Below are positions 54,477 to 64,000 of a stretch of DNA of 64,000 nt, one piece after another. The stretch spans positions 1 to 64,000 of the forward strand of contig DSBQ01000052.1 in assembly GCA_011045995.1 (NCBI GenBank), written 5' to 3'. The translations under genes and the position numbers were made by a program. Under the pieces are notes generated by a model. That model was not told the origin of the DNA. It saw nothing but the letters and a program-made list of their open reading frames with translations, and ran no database searches. Position 1 is the first letter of the stretch, and the number at the start of each line of letters is the position of its first letter. Source of the DNA: Methanoculleus sp. GTDB taxonomy: Archaea > Halobacteriota > Methanomicrobia > Methanomicrobiales > Methanomicrobiaceae.

Positions 54477-55311
54477 ACTTCCCCATGAAGCGTGTCAGGA
54501 ACCGGAGCAGTCCAAAGACCGCAAGACAGACGACGAGGAACACAAAGGCGACGCTTCGGGCCTCCTTGATCCCCTGTGTAGTGAAGGTGTAGTAGATAAC
54601 GGTCGAGATCACCATCGGATAATAGGCAATCATGATGATCGCGGCAAACTCGCCGATAGCCCGCCCCCAGGCAAGGATAGCGCCGGAATAGATATGCCTG
54701 ACCGAGAGGGGAAGAACGACCCGGGCAAAGGCCTGAAACCTGCTCGCCCCGAGTGTGCGGGCGACGTTTTCGATATGCAGCGGGACATTCTCAAAGCCCT
54801 CGCGGACGCTGTTGATAAGATACGGTGAGGACACAAAGACCATCGCAACAACAACACCTGCATAGGCATCCTCGAAAAATATGCCCGCCTGGGCAAGGGG
54901 CGCTCCCAGGGGGCCGCGCTCCATGAAGAGCAGATATACCATGATGCCCGCTATGGTGTGCGGAAGCATCAGCGGGAGATCAACGAGACTCTCCACGATC
55001 CCCTTGCCGCGGAAATTCACCCGTGCCAGAACATAGGCAAGAGGTATACCGAAGAGGAGGAGAATGAGAACCGCATTGAGGCCCGCTCCCATCGTCAGGA
55101 GGATCGAATCAACGATCCGCCCCTTCGCCGCGACCTCCAGCAGGTGAGGTATGTCCCCGACCTCGGGGACGGCAAGAGAGAGGATGGCAAGGACCGTGAG
55201 CACCACGATCAGCGATCCGAACAACGCAAAGGAGAGCAGGCAGGCATCGGGCAACCGGTGTGATGAACGGTGCCCCTTCCACCACGACCGGTCCCCTTTC
55301 ATCGTCTGCAC
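54460..55311 (-). CDS. wtpB: Tungstate/molybdate ABC transporter permease
   Basis: 283 residues; MKGDRSW at 55302 is an alternative start. Six membrane helices and the ABC permease EAA loop: ARTLGASRFQAFARVVLPLS, with GAILAWGRAIGEFAAIIMIAYY after it. Family of ModB/WtpB. DLPLMLPHTIAGIMVYLLF is also typical. It lies between the ATPase and binding protein in a three-gene minus-strand operon, wtpA-wtpB-wtpC. Confidence 0.9.
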   Translation of the reverse strand: MQTMKGDRSWWKGHRSSHRLPDACLLSFALFGSLIVVLTVLAILSLAVPEVGDIPHLLEVAAKGRIVDSILLTMGAGLNAVLILLLFGIPLAYVLARVNFRGKGIVESLVDLPLMLPHTIAGIMVYLLFMERGPLGAPLAQAGIFFEDAYAGVVVAMVFVSSPYLINSVREGFENVPLHIENVARTLGASRFQAFARVVLPLSVRHIYSGAILAWGRAIGEFAAIIMIAYYPMVISTVIYYTFTTQGIKEARSVAFVFLVVCLAVFGLLRFLTRFMGKYDDRI

Positions 55312-55328
55312 CGTAAAAAATGATACTA

Positions 55329-56408
55329 TCAGAGAATCTCCACATACGGGAGAAGTCCGTCGGGGATAGCGCCGTAGCCCCCTGCGGGGATAATCGGCGG
55401 CTGTCCCTCGGATGCCATAATATCATTGCCGGTCTGGGTAATGAGCATTTCTACAAACTTTTCGCCATAATCCGGGTGCTTGGCATTCAACGGCACTGTG
55501 ATGCCGTAGACGATCGGCGTGCCTTTGCTGACACCGCTGATACAGTTGATCTGCACCTGTGCATAGGTGTCGGCATGCTGGGCGGATGAGAGATCGATCT
55601 CTACCGGCAGTTCAATGAACTTCAGGTTGTTCTGCACCGCGACACTGCGGTACTCCCATGCGTAGTCGATACCGCCGGACTCGAGCATCTGGACAAGTTC
55701 GACGGACTTCGGACGGATCTGGAGATTGCCTTTCGGCTCCGCATCGGTTGCCTCGATGGTCCACACACCGTCTGCCTCGGCAACCGTCATCTCGCTGTTT
55801 GCACCGACGGTGTTCTCGAAGATCGTATCATCGCCGTAGTAGAACTCTGCAAGCTGGATGACCATCGGGGTGCGGTAGCCGCACGGGTCGAGGTTCGGGT
55901 CGGAGAATGCCCACTTGACATCATCCTTCTGGAGGATGGTATACCAGGTATCAGCATTCACTTCGTCGGCATACCTGCTCTCATCCGTGTAGCAGAGCAC
56001 CATCCGGTTGTTGGCAAACGTTGCGAACCAGTCTGCGTCTTCAGGGACCATGAGGTCGGGGATGAGCAGGTAGTCGGCCGAGGCAAGGACATCGGCGTCC
56101 TTGTCAAGATCGGTGATCTCCTTGATTATCTTCGTACTGCCACCTGCATAAAGCAGCACATCAGCTTCAGGATACTTCGCTTCGAATGCCTGCTCCATCT
56201 GTTCAAACGGGCTGGTCAGGCTTCCCGCATGAAAGACCTTCACCTGCACCTTTTGCGCAGGTTCAGCGGTGGGCGCAGGGGTAACCGTGGACGCAGGTGT
56301 TGTTTCAACACCTGGCGTTGCCCCGTCATCGCTTGTTATGCAGCCGCAGAGGAAGACTACAGCCAGAAGAAGAGCACCAACCAGTACCATTGAGACTTTT
56401 TTGCTCAT
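55329..56408 (-). CDS. wtpA: Tungstate/molybdate-binding lipoprotein
   Basis: 359 residues. Lipoprotein signal MSKKVSMVLVGALLLAVVFL then CGCITSDD; Thr/Pro linker to residue 50. The WtpA/archaeal ModA domain starts VKVFHAGSLTSPFEQME (oxyanion-binding Ser), has LYAGGSTKIIKEITDLDKDADV, ADYLLIPDLM, WAFSDPNLDPCGYRTPMVIQ and GGIDYAWEYRSVAVQ. The archaeal WtpA type binds tungstate and molybdate tightly in octahedral form. The promoter has an operator-like inverted repeat directly over the start; the transcript looks leaderless. Confidence 0.92.
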   Translation of the reverse strand: MSKKVSMVLVGALLLAVVFLCGCITSDDGATPGVETTPASTVTPAPTAEPAQKVQVKVFHAGSLTSPFEQMEQAFEAKYPEADVLLYAGGSTKIIKEITDLDKDADVLASADYLLIPDLMVPEDADWFATFANNRMVLCYTDESRYADEVNADTWYTILQKDDVKWAFSDPNLDPCGYRTPMVIQLAEFYYGDDTIFENTVGANSEMTVAEADGVWTIEATDAEPKGNLQIRPKSVELVQMLESGGIDYAWEYRSVAVQNNLKFIELPVEIDLSSAQHADTYAQVQINCISGVSKGTPIVYGITVPLNAKHPDYGEKFVEMLITQTGNDIMASEGQPPIIPAGGYGAIPDGLLPYVEIL

Positions 56409-56439
56409 ATGGGTAAATTACCCATATAATCTATAAATA
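56407..56439 (-). promoter_or_regulatory. wtpA promoter and inverted-repeat operator
   Basis: 56407-56427 is a perfect inverted repeat, ATATGGGTAA and TTACCCATAT around one A, overlapping the wtpA start codon. A minus-strand TATA box, TATTTATA, is at 56432-56439, about 27 bases from the ATG, so transcription should begin at the start codon (leaderless). A protein bound to the repeat would block initiation, as expected of a tungstate- or molybdate-sensing repressor. Confidence 0.7.
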
Positions 56440-56587
56440 CTTTTATTTCCCGCTGCCAGTTAACCTATTTTAATTACCTCTGAGCAATGCAAGAGGTTCC
56501 CGTTCCACTGGCACCTCCGTTCTGTTCTTCCTTAAGGTGCCCCCCGGACGAAACCATCATACTTTCGGATAACACACGCTTCTCCAT

Positions 56588-57841
56588 ATGTGGAAACCTC
56601 TGGACGTGGAGACCTGGGTTGCCGGCCGGCGGGGTGACCTTGAACAGGTCAGGGGACCGGTCAGCGAGATTATTGAGGGCATCCGCGCCCGCGGTGATGC
56701 AGCCCTTAGGGAATATACAAAGAAGTTTGACGGTATCGATATTGAGGACTTCCGGGTCGGTGAGGAGGAGATAGAGGCGGCCTACGATGCAACAGACCCC
56801 GAACTCACGGAGTGCCTCGTCGAGGCGGAGGCACGCATCACCCAGTTCCATGAACTCCAGAAGCGTGATGACATCCGGCTCAGGGAGATCGAACCGGGTA
56901 TCACCCTCGGCATGAAGGCGACCGCCCTGGACCGGGTCGGCATCTACGTCCCCGGCGGACGGGCGTCCTACCCGTCGACCGCCCTCATGGGCGCCGTCCC
57001 CGCACGGGTTGCGGGAGTCCCGGAGATCTGCTGCTGTACCCCGCCGCCGGTCCACCCGCTGACCCTTCTTGCCCTTGACATCGCCGGGGTCCGGGAGATC
57101 TACCGGGTCGGCGGTGCACAGGCGATTGCCGCCTTTGCCCTCGGTACAGAGACCATACGTCCGGTCCAGAAGATAGCAGGTCCCGGCAACATCTTCGTCA
57201 CCGCCGCAAAGATGATGCTCCGGGAATACGCCGAGATCGACTTCCCCGCCGGACCCTCAGAGATCGGCATCATCGCCGACTCCTCCGCCAATCCCGCCTA
57301 TATTGCAGCCGACATCCTTGCACAGGCCGAACACGACCCACATGCAGGATGCGTCCTCATCACCACCGACCCCTCCATCGCCGAAGAGACCGGACGGGAA
57401 ATCCGCCGCCAGATGGAAACGCTCCACCGCCGGGAGATCATCACACAGGCGCTCGCGAACTCGGGGTATGTCCTCACCGCGGACCTTGATGAGGCGATTG
57501 CGGTGAGCGATGCCATCGCGCCGGAACATCTCTCCATTCAGGTCAGAGACATGCTCCCGGTCCTCCGAAAGGTGCGCCACGCAGGCTCCATCTTTGCCGG
57601 ACCCTACACCCCCGTCGCCTGCGGGGACTACGCCTCCGGGACCAACCATGTCCTCCCGACCGCCGGCTACGCACGGATGTATTCCGGACTTACCGTCGAT
57701 CACTTCTCCAAGACCTCCACCATCCAGATCATCGAACCCGAAGGACTGGAGGCGATCGGCGATATTGTGGAACGGCTTGCAACCGAAGAAGGCCTCACCG
57801 CCCATGCGGCATCCATCCGGCTGCGGCGAAGAGGCATCTGA
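56588..57841 (+). CDS. hisD: Histidinol dehydrogenase
   Basis: 417 residues. Last two steps of histidine synthesis, histidinol to histidine, NAD- and zinc-dependent. [100 protein letters not shown] with zinc ligands, [23 protein letters not shown] and [14 protein letters not shown] are all present. Divergent from wtpA. Other his genes are elsewhere except hisF at 15776. Confidence 0.96.
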   Translation: MWKPLDVETWVAGRRGDLEQVRGPVSEIIEGIRARGDAALREYTKKFDGIDIEDFRVGEEEIEAAYDATDPELTECLVEAEARITQFHELQKRDDIRLREIEPGITLGMKATALDRVGIYVPGGRASYPSTALMGAVPARVAGVPEICCCTPPPVHPLTLLALDIAGVREIYRVGGAQAIAAFALGTETIRPVQKIAGPGNIFVTAAKMMLREYAEIDFPAGPSEIGIIADSSANPAYIAADILAQAEHDPHAGCVLITTDPSIAEETGREIRRQMETLHRREIITQALANSGYVLTADLDEAIAVSDAIAPEHLSIQVRDMLPVLRKVRHAGSIFAGPYTPVACGDYASGTNHVLPTAGYARMYSGLTVDHFSKTSTIQIIEPEGLEAIGDIVERLATEEGLTAHAASIRLRRRGI

Positions 57842-57865
57842 ACCTGCCGTTCAAAAACCGCATAC

Positions 57866-57879
57866 TTTTTTAAAAAAAA
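57866..57879. terminator. Bidirectional T/A-run terminator
   Basis: Six T followed by eight A in the 38-base gap between convergent hisD and the HD-domain gene; each strand has a T-run after its gene. Confidence 0.5.
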
Positions 57880-58887
57880 TTAAAAGAGCGTCCCCTGACA
57901 CTCTTTTTCCTGTTGCAGGGGATCGCCATCCGGCCGTTCAAACCGGAAGACCAGACCGCCGCACCGGCGTCCCTTCACCACTTCGCCCGGGGGGGTCTCC
58001 CGCAGGTCTTCGTCGACTTCATGAAACATGGCGCTTGCATTATCCCCGAAGTGCACGGCCCATGCCTCCGCTGAATGCGGCCTCACTTCCGCATACTCAC
58101 CGTGATGCGACTGGAGTATATGCAGGAGGTGTGCAAAGTCCTCTTCGGGCAGCCCTCTCTGCTCCTGCAGGCGGCCGATGATCTGAATCCCGAGGGTCGT
58201 ATGCCCCACAAGGGAATAGGCCGGCAGTGAGATGAACCCGAATCCCTGTTTCTCAAACGAGGCCACCTTCCCGATGTCATGCAGGATGGCCCCCGCAATC
58301 ACCATGTCCCTGTCCATCGCCACCCCGCTGACCCCGTCTGCCATGGCAGCTGCCATGCGGGCCACCTCATAAGAATGCTCGGCAAGCCCTCCTGCATAGG
58401 CATGGTGTTTGTATCGGGCTGCGGGCACCTCAAAGAACAGGGGATACGCCTCCAGTGCAGCCCGGACAAAATCCCGCAGGGGCCCGCGGGTAATCGAACG
58501 GGCAAGAGAAAAAAGCCCTTTTTTATTTCCTTCGGCATCTGCCGGGGAATAGACATAGTCCTCCGCGGAGAGATGGTCGGCCGTCACCGGGGTGCAGAGG
58601 TAGCCGACCCCGTCATTGATATTGAGCTCCATTGTGCCACGAAACACCGAGGCATTCCCAAAGCAGCGGTAGACCATCCCCGCAGTCAGGGCATCATAGA
58701 TACGGGTCACCTGCTCGTCCTGTCCTGTACCCCAGACCTTGCATGGAAGCGACCCGGTCGCATCCGTCAGGGTGCAGGTGATGTACTTTCCCTTCTTCCC
58801 GCTCATGAGGGACGGGTGTTCCACCACAAACATGGAATCTACTCTATCGCCGGGACTGATATCCTTGATAAACAGGTTTTTCTCCAT
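57880..58887 (-). CDS. OB-fold/HD-domain 3'-5' exonuclease-like protein (YhaM-like)
   Basis: 335 residues. N-terminal OB domain (residues about 1-105: KGKYITCTLTDATGSLPCKVWG) and C-terminal HD phosphohydrolase domain: HHAYAGGLAEHSYEVARMA, ILHDIGKVASF with the HD pair, VGHTTLGIQII, LLHILQSHHGEY with further His ligands. This is the YhaM/CBF1 layout, a manganese-dependent 3'-5' exonuclease of RNA or DNA. The C-terminus KECQGTLF resembles a PCNA-interacting box (Q-x-T-L-F), compare NreA's QKTLFDF. Near a glycosyltransferase on the same strand, five bases apart. Confidence 0.85.
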   Translation of the reverse strand: MEKNLFIKDISPGDRVDSMFVVEHPSLMSGKKGKYITCTLTDATGSLPCKVWGTGQDEQVTRIYDALTAGMVYRCFGNASVFRGTMELNINDGVGYLCTPVTADHLSAEDYVYSPADAEGNKKGLFSLARSITRGPLRDFVRAALEAYPLFFEVPAARYKHHAYAGGLAEHSYEVARMAAAMADGVSGVAMDRDMVIAGAILHDIGKVASFEKQGFGFISLPAYSLVGHTTLGIQIIGRLQEQRGLPEEDFAHLLHILQSHHGEYAEVRPHSAEAWAVHFGDNASAMFHEVDEDLRETPPGEVVKGRRCGGLVFRFERPDGDPLQQEKECQGTLF

Positions 58888-58891
58888 ATGA

Positions 58892-59596
58892 TCACTCCGG
58901 TTGTTTTCCTGAGCGCACCCGGACGAGGCGCAATGCCATCTCTAAGCCAGCTCCGGTTTTCACACTTGATTCCTCCCGGTCTTCCCAGGTGATCGGCACT
59001 TCGGCCACATCATATCCTGCCCTTCGCATCCGCCAGAGAAGCTCGACATCGAACTCAAACCCGTCCGAGACCATCACCGGGAGAACGGCATCCAGGGCCT
59101 CTTTCGTAAATGCCTTCGCCCCGCACTGGGTATCCGAATAGGAAAGCCCGAACAGGAGCTTTACCCACAGGTTAAAAAGCCGTGACTGCATACGGCGGGA
59201 AAGTGACTGCGGTATGCGGACATCGGCACCGTGTATCCAGCGCGAGCCGATGGCTCCGTCGTGGGCGTCGAGTTTTTGGAAGAGCCGTTCCATCTCGCGG
59301 ATAGGCGTGGACCCGTCGGCGTCCATAAACCCGGCATAGGGCGTCGTTGCCGCCATAAGACCCGCTCGCACCCCGCCCCCCTTGCCAAGGCGCCGGGAAA
59401 ATTCCAGGCATGATATCCTGCAATCAGGACGGGAGGCGGCATATTCCCGGACAATTTTCGCAGTCCGGTCGGTACCGTCGCAGACAAAGATCACCAGCCC
59501 CGCGTATCCATTCAGATCCTTCAGGACGGTGCCTATGCGGCGCTCTTCATTATACGCCGGTATGACGAGGGTGCAGTCCCTGGATGCAGGAGTCAT
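58892..59596 (-). CDS. Family 2 glycosyltransferase, dolichyl-phosphate-mannose-synthase-like
   Basis: 234 residues. Nucleotide-sugar GT-A fold: CTLVIPAYNEERRIGTVLKD, GTDRTAKIVREYA, RRLGKGGGVRAGLMAA and metal-binding AGFMDADGSTPIREM (Asp-x-Asp). AIGSRWIHGADV and LFGLSYSDTQCGAKAFTKEA follow the DPM1/DPMS order. It probably transfers a sugar to dolichol or another polyprenyl phosphate at the membrane face for protein glycosylation; no C-terminal membrane helices, so it is the soluble DPM1-type. Confidence 0.85.
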   Translation of the reverse strand: MTPASRDCTLVIPAYNEERRIGTVLKDLNGYAGLVIFVCDGTDRTAKIVREYAASRPDCRISCLEFSRRLGKGGGVRAGLMAATTPYAGFMDADGSTPIREMERLFQKLDAHDGAIGSRWIHGADVRIPQSLSRRMQSRLFNLWVKLLFGLSYSDTQCGAKAFTKEALDAVLPVMVSDGFEFDVELLWRMRRAGYDVAEVPITWEDREESSVKTGAGLEMALRLVRVRSGKQPE

Positions 59597-59602
59597 TGCA
59601 GA

Positions 59603-60118
59603 TCAGCAGGAGAAATACCCGATGATCTCTTCTGCGAATGTGGCTGCGGCGTCCGGACCGCTCGCAGTTATCACATTATCATCCACAATGACCGGGATCT
59701 TCTGGTACGTCGCGCCATGCTGCTTGAGGGTGTTTCGCGACAGGGGTGTCTCGAAGACCGTCGCCTGTCTCCCCTCGAGTGCTCCTGCAAGGGCGAGCAC
59801 CACGGGTGCGAGACAGATGGCTGCCACCAGTTTTCCTGCTTCGTTCATCTCCCGTACCAGGGCGATGAGGCCGTCATGATTCCAGAGATACTGCTGTGAA
59901 CCCACCCCGCCGACGATGACAACCCCGTCATAGTCGCCTGCCTTTGCATCGGTGATCGCCATTGGGACGTCCAAAATGGCACCAAGCATCCCCATACAGG
60001 TGCCGGGTTTGTCCGTCGCCACATCATAGTCGACGCCGGCGTCGTCAAATGCCTTGGCAGGAACCTCGAATTCCTCATCACGGTATCTTTCATGGGCAAC
60101 AACCATGAGCAGTTTCAT
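59603..60118 (-). CDS. DJ-1/PfpI family protein
   Basis: 171 residues. ThiJ/PfpI glutamine-amidotransferase-like fold: KLLMVVAHERYRDEEFEVP, DYDGVVIVGGVGSQQYLWN, and the nucleophile Cys in VAAICLAPVVLALAGAL, then TVFETPLSRNTLKQHGATYQ and VITASGPDAAATFAEEII. Members are proteases, glyoxalases/deglycases or chaperones; which applies here is not clear. It follows nothing on its strand upstream, and the GT gene follows after six bases. Confidence 0.87.
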   Translation of the reverse strand: MKLLMVVAHERYRDEEFEVPAKAFDDAGVDYDVATDKPGTCMGMLGAILDVPMAITDAKAGDYDGVVIVGGVGSQQYLWNHDGLIALVREMNEAGKLVAAICLAPVVLALAGALEGRQATVFETPLSRNTLKQHGATYQKIPVIVDDNVITASGPDAAATFAEEIIGYFSC

Positions 60119-60243
60119 GCACTAAACTCGGCTACAAAGATTCATAAAATCTGGTATTCCCCCGTTGCCATCCTCAGGCCTGCCCGGGGGATCTCCGACC
60201 TCCATAAAAAACCTTAATCCCGGCACCGGGACTACAATATAGC

Positions 60244-60657
60244 ATGACGTACCTTGAAGAGATTTCCCTGAAAGGGAGAGACGCAAACCCGTTCTTCCGG
60301 ATGATGGGCATCGAGGTCGTGTCCTACAAAACGGGTGAGGCGGTGCTTGAGATGGAGGTCACCCCCGATATGATGAACGGCGACGGCTGGCTCCAGGGGG
60401 GCATCTATACAGCGCTTGCCGATGAGGCTATGGCACTTGCGCTGGTTACCGTCATGGAGGCGGAAGAATCGATTGCGACCGTCTCCGAGACCACCTCCTT
60501 TTATCGTGGTGTCCGGGAGGGACGCCTCCGTGCAGAGGGGAGAGTGGTGCGCAAGGGACGACGGATTGCCTTTGCCGAGGGGCGTCTCTTCCTGGAAGGG
60601 GACGACCCCGCGATCCTCTCAAAATCAGATGCCTCATTTGCGGTTCTGCGCAGTTAG
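60244..60657 (+). CDS. Hotdog-fold acyl-CoA thioesterase, PaaI-like
   Basis: 137 residues. Hotdog fold: NPFFRMMGIEVVSYKTGEAV, GDGWLQGGIYTALADEAMAL (with the acid base region), TVSETTSFYRGVREGRLRAE, and VVRKGRRIAFAEGRLF. This matches the PaaI/YbgC-type thioesterase superfamily, which cleaves acyl or hydroxyphenylacetyl thioesters. The substrate in a methanogen is unknown. Short gene, no obvious ribosome site beyond the ATAGC upstream. Confidence 0.85.
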   Translation: MTYLEEISLKGRDANPFFRMMGIEVVSYKTGEAVLEMEVTPDMMNGDGWLQGGIYTALADEAMALALVTVMEAEESIATVSETTSFYRGVREGRLRAEGRVVRKGRRIAFAEGRLFLEGDDPAILSKSDASFAVLRS

Positions 60658-62367
<1,710 letters not shown>

Positions 62368-62371
62368 TACC

Positions 62372-63289
62372 ATGGTTAAGGCAGAGAAATTTATCGAAGA
62401 GGCAATTGAGGCAATCCGCAGGGAGGCAGGCGACGAGAAGGTGGTCATGGCACTCTCCGGCGGCGTCGACAGCTCGGTCTGTGCAGAACTTGCAAAACGC
62501 GCCATCGGTGACCGGCTGGTCCCCATCTATGTGGACACGGGCCTGATGCGCAAGGGAGAGAGTGGGCGAATCTGTGAGCTCTTCTCGGACATCAACCTCA
62601 AAATGGTTGAGGCGGGCGACGAGTTTTTTGCGGCCCTCGCGGGTGTTACCGACCCCGAGGAGAAACGCAAGATCATCGGCGAGAAGTTCATCAGGATCTT
62701 CGAGCGCGAGGCGCTCGCAACAGGTGCGGCCTACCTCCTCCAGGGAACCATCTACCCTGACATCATTGAGAGTGAAGGGGGCATCAAAAGCCACCACAAC
62801 GTAGGCGGCCTCCCCCTCGATATCGACTTCAAGGGGGTCATCGAACCCCTCGTCGACCTCTATAAGGATGAAGTCCGTGAGGTGGCAGGTGCCCTCGGGA
62901 TGCCGGCGGAGATCCAGCACAGGATGCCATTCCCCGGACCAGGCCTTGCGGTCCGGTGTCTTGGCGAGGTGACGCCGGAGAAGATCGCGATCGTCCGCGA
63001 GGCAAACGCGATCGCAGAGGAGGAGCTCGTGGAGCAGTTTATGCCCTGGCAGTGTTTTGCCGCCGTCCTCGGCTTGGGGACCGGCGTCAAGGGCGACATT
63101 CGTCTCCATGGCTGGATCGTTGCCGTGCGGGCGGTCTATTCCCGTGACGCGATGACCGCCGAACCCGTCGAACTTCCGTGGGAGACGATGCACCGGATTG
63201 CATCACGCATCACGGCCGAAATTCACGGAGTGGCACGGGTCGTCTACGACATCACCCCCAAACCCCCGGCAACGATCGAATACGAATAA
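62372..63289 (+). CDS. guaAb: GMP synthase subunit B (ATP pyrophosphatase)
   Basis: 305 residues. The archaeal two-subunit GMP synthase; this half adenylates XMP and aminates it with ammonia from the separate GuaAa subunit, not in the window. P-loop [18 protein letters not shown]; dimerisation and XMP-binding end with [40 protein letters not shown], and [21 protein letters not shown] and [10 protein letters not shown] are standard. Starts five bases after pyrG. Confidence 0.96.
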   Translation: MVKAEKFIEEAIEAIRREAGDEKVVMALSGGVDSSVCAELAKRAIGDRLVPIYVDTGLMRKGESGRICELFSDINLKMVEAGDEFFAALAGVTDPEEKRKIIGEKFIRIFEREALATGAAYLLQGTIYPDIIESEGGIKSHHNVGGLPLDIDFKGVIEPLVDLYKDEVREVAGALGMPAEIQHRMPFPGPGLAVRCLGEVTPEKIAIVREANAIAEEELVEQFMPWQCFAAVLGLGTGVKGDIRLHGWIVAVRAVYSRDAMTAEPVELPWETMHRIASRITAEIHGVARVVYDITPKPPATIEYE

Positions 63290-63329
63290 GCAGATACCAC
63301 AAACGCCAAAGAACAAAAAGGACGAGAAT

Positions 63330-64000
63330 ATGGAATTACGGGACGATTACCGGGACCTTGACGAGAAATACGTCATGCAGATCTTTACCCGCGGCCTGCG
63401 CATCATCAGGGGCGAGGGGGCAAAGGTCTGGGATGATAAGGGAAATGAATACATCGACTGCTTTGCAGGCATTGCGGTCTGTTCCACCGGGCACTGTCAC
63501 CCAGAGGTGGCAACGGCAATCTGCGAACAGGCACGGCAGCTGATCCACATCTCAAACCTCTTCTACGTCCCGGGGCAGGCGGAATTTGCCGAACAGCTGG
63601 TCAAGACCACCGGACTCAAAGGGGCACGCGCATTCTTCTCCAATTCCGGGACAGAAGCGAATGAAGCGGCCATTAAACTTGCAAGGGTCAGGACAGGCAG
63701 GAAAAAGTTTGTCGCATTTGTAAACGGCTTTCACGGCAGGACCTGCGGAGCCCTCTCGATGACCTATAAGGAGGCCTACCGCCTCCCGTTCTCGCCCCTC
63801 CCGTACGAATGCGAATTCATCGAGTATGGAGACCTCGACGCACTTGCGGAAGTGGTCGATTCCTCGATTGCCGCGGTCATCACCGAACCGATACAAGGTG
63901 AAGCAGGGGTCCTGCCCGCACCGAAGGGATTTTTGAAGGGCGTCCGGGATATCTGCACCGAGAATGAAAGTCTTCTCATCCTCGATGAGGTGCAGACCGG
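63330..64000 (+). CDS. argD: Acetylornithine aminotransferase, N-terminal part (partial)
   Basis: The gene starts at the ATG 63330 after AGGACGAG and is open to the right edge, so about 223 residues are visible. Class III PLP aminotransferase: YVMQIFTRGLRIIRGEGAKV, DCFAGIAVCSTGHCHPEV, FFSNSGTEANEAAIKLAR, FVNGFHGRTCGALSMTYKE, TEPIQGEAGVLPAP and LILDEVQTG at the edge. The catalytic Lys lies beyond the window. The length and SNSGTEAN motif fit ArgD, N-acetylornithine to its semialdehyde in arginine synthesis; the same family includes GABA and lysine-pathway enzymes. Confidence 0.88.
   Translation, partial: MELRDDYRDLDEKYVMQIFTRGLRIIRGEGAKVWDDKGNEYIDCFAGIAVCSTGHCHPEVATAICEQARQLIHISNLFYVPGQAEFAEQLVKTTGLKGARAFFSNSGTEANEAAIKLARVRTGRKKFVAFVNGFHGRTCGALSMTYKEAYRLPFSPLPYECEFIEYGDLDALAEVVDSSIAAVITEPIQGEAGVLPAPKGFLKGVRDICTENESLLILDEVQT

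Overview
This 64-kb window is chromosomal DNA of a hydrogenotrophic methanogen, almost certainly of the order Methanomicrobiales (Euryarchaeota); the genus is not resolved. The evidence is the tail of formylmethanofuran:H4MPT formyltransferase at the left edge, twin methanogenesis-marker-11 proteins, a full coenzyme B (Aks) pathway, the methanofuran enzyme MfnA, diphthamide synthase Dph2, an archaeal two-domain tRNA-splicing endonuclease, NreA, an archaeal ATP-dependent ligase, archaeal TATA boxes (several giving leaderless or near-leaderless starts) and T-run terminators. DNA is GC-rich with dense, overlapping operons, apart from one AT-richer island.

Layout. 1-203: end of ftr. 260-8837: a nine-gene overlapping operon with two Mmp11-type proteins, a radical SAM protein, a truncated IorA-like TPP enzyme, aksA, aksD, aksE, an unknown protein and aksF. 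It makes 2-oxosuberate for coenzyme B and, I propose, holds candidates for the unassigned later steps. 8869-15104: nfo, then endA-trpS-pheS-pheT. 15121-20303: a frameshifted lipoprotein, hisF, class II photolyase, adenosyl/inosylhomocysteine hydrolase, and an Ogg-like glycosylase. 20371-27089: response regulator, DUF2202 ferritin-like lipoprotein, Dps-like thioferritin, ZIP transporter, cation/H+ antiporter, CBS protein, small membrane protein, tRNA-Gln(UUG), lipoprotein. 27296-30154: leuC-leuD-leuB, paralogous to aksD-aksE-aksF.

30282-38576 (minus): a tightly packed seven-gene run, transcribed ppsA-mfnA-hpt-dph2-METTL5-like methylase-MFS-UbiB kinase. 38697-47967: serA, tRNA-Val(GAC), glycosyltransferase, exported protein, AIM24-like protein, DUF2117 protein, nreA with a PCNA-binding tail, membrane protein, DNA ligase. 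47973-48749: metallo-beta-lactamase-fold hydrolase.

48955-50349 is a foreign AT-richer island: the twice-frameshifted C-terminal remnant of a Firmicutes-type serine recombinase, a membrane-anchored M23 peptidase and an orphan fragment, abutting the 3' end of a molybdenum-storage-like gene. 50351-56408 is a molybdate/tungstate region: Mo-storage-like kinase-fold protein, a possible DNA-binding protein, a MOT1-type molybdate permease, and wtpABC (minus strand) with a 10+1+10 inverted repeat over the start of wtpA. 56588-64000: hisD, OB/HD nuclease, dolichol-phosphate-mannose-synthase-like GT2, DJ-1/PfpI protein, PaaI-like thioesterase, pyrG, guaAb, and the start of argD, which runs off the right edge.

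The most interesting system is the 260-8837 operon, because the enzymes that decarboxylate 2-oxosuberate and install sulfur to make 7-mercaptoheptanoate for coenzyme B are, to my knowledge, not firmly identified. A TPP enzyme, a radical SAM protein and nucleotide-enzyme-like marker proteins overlap the known pathway genes here.
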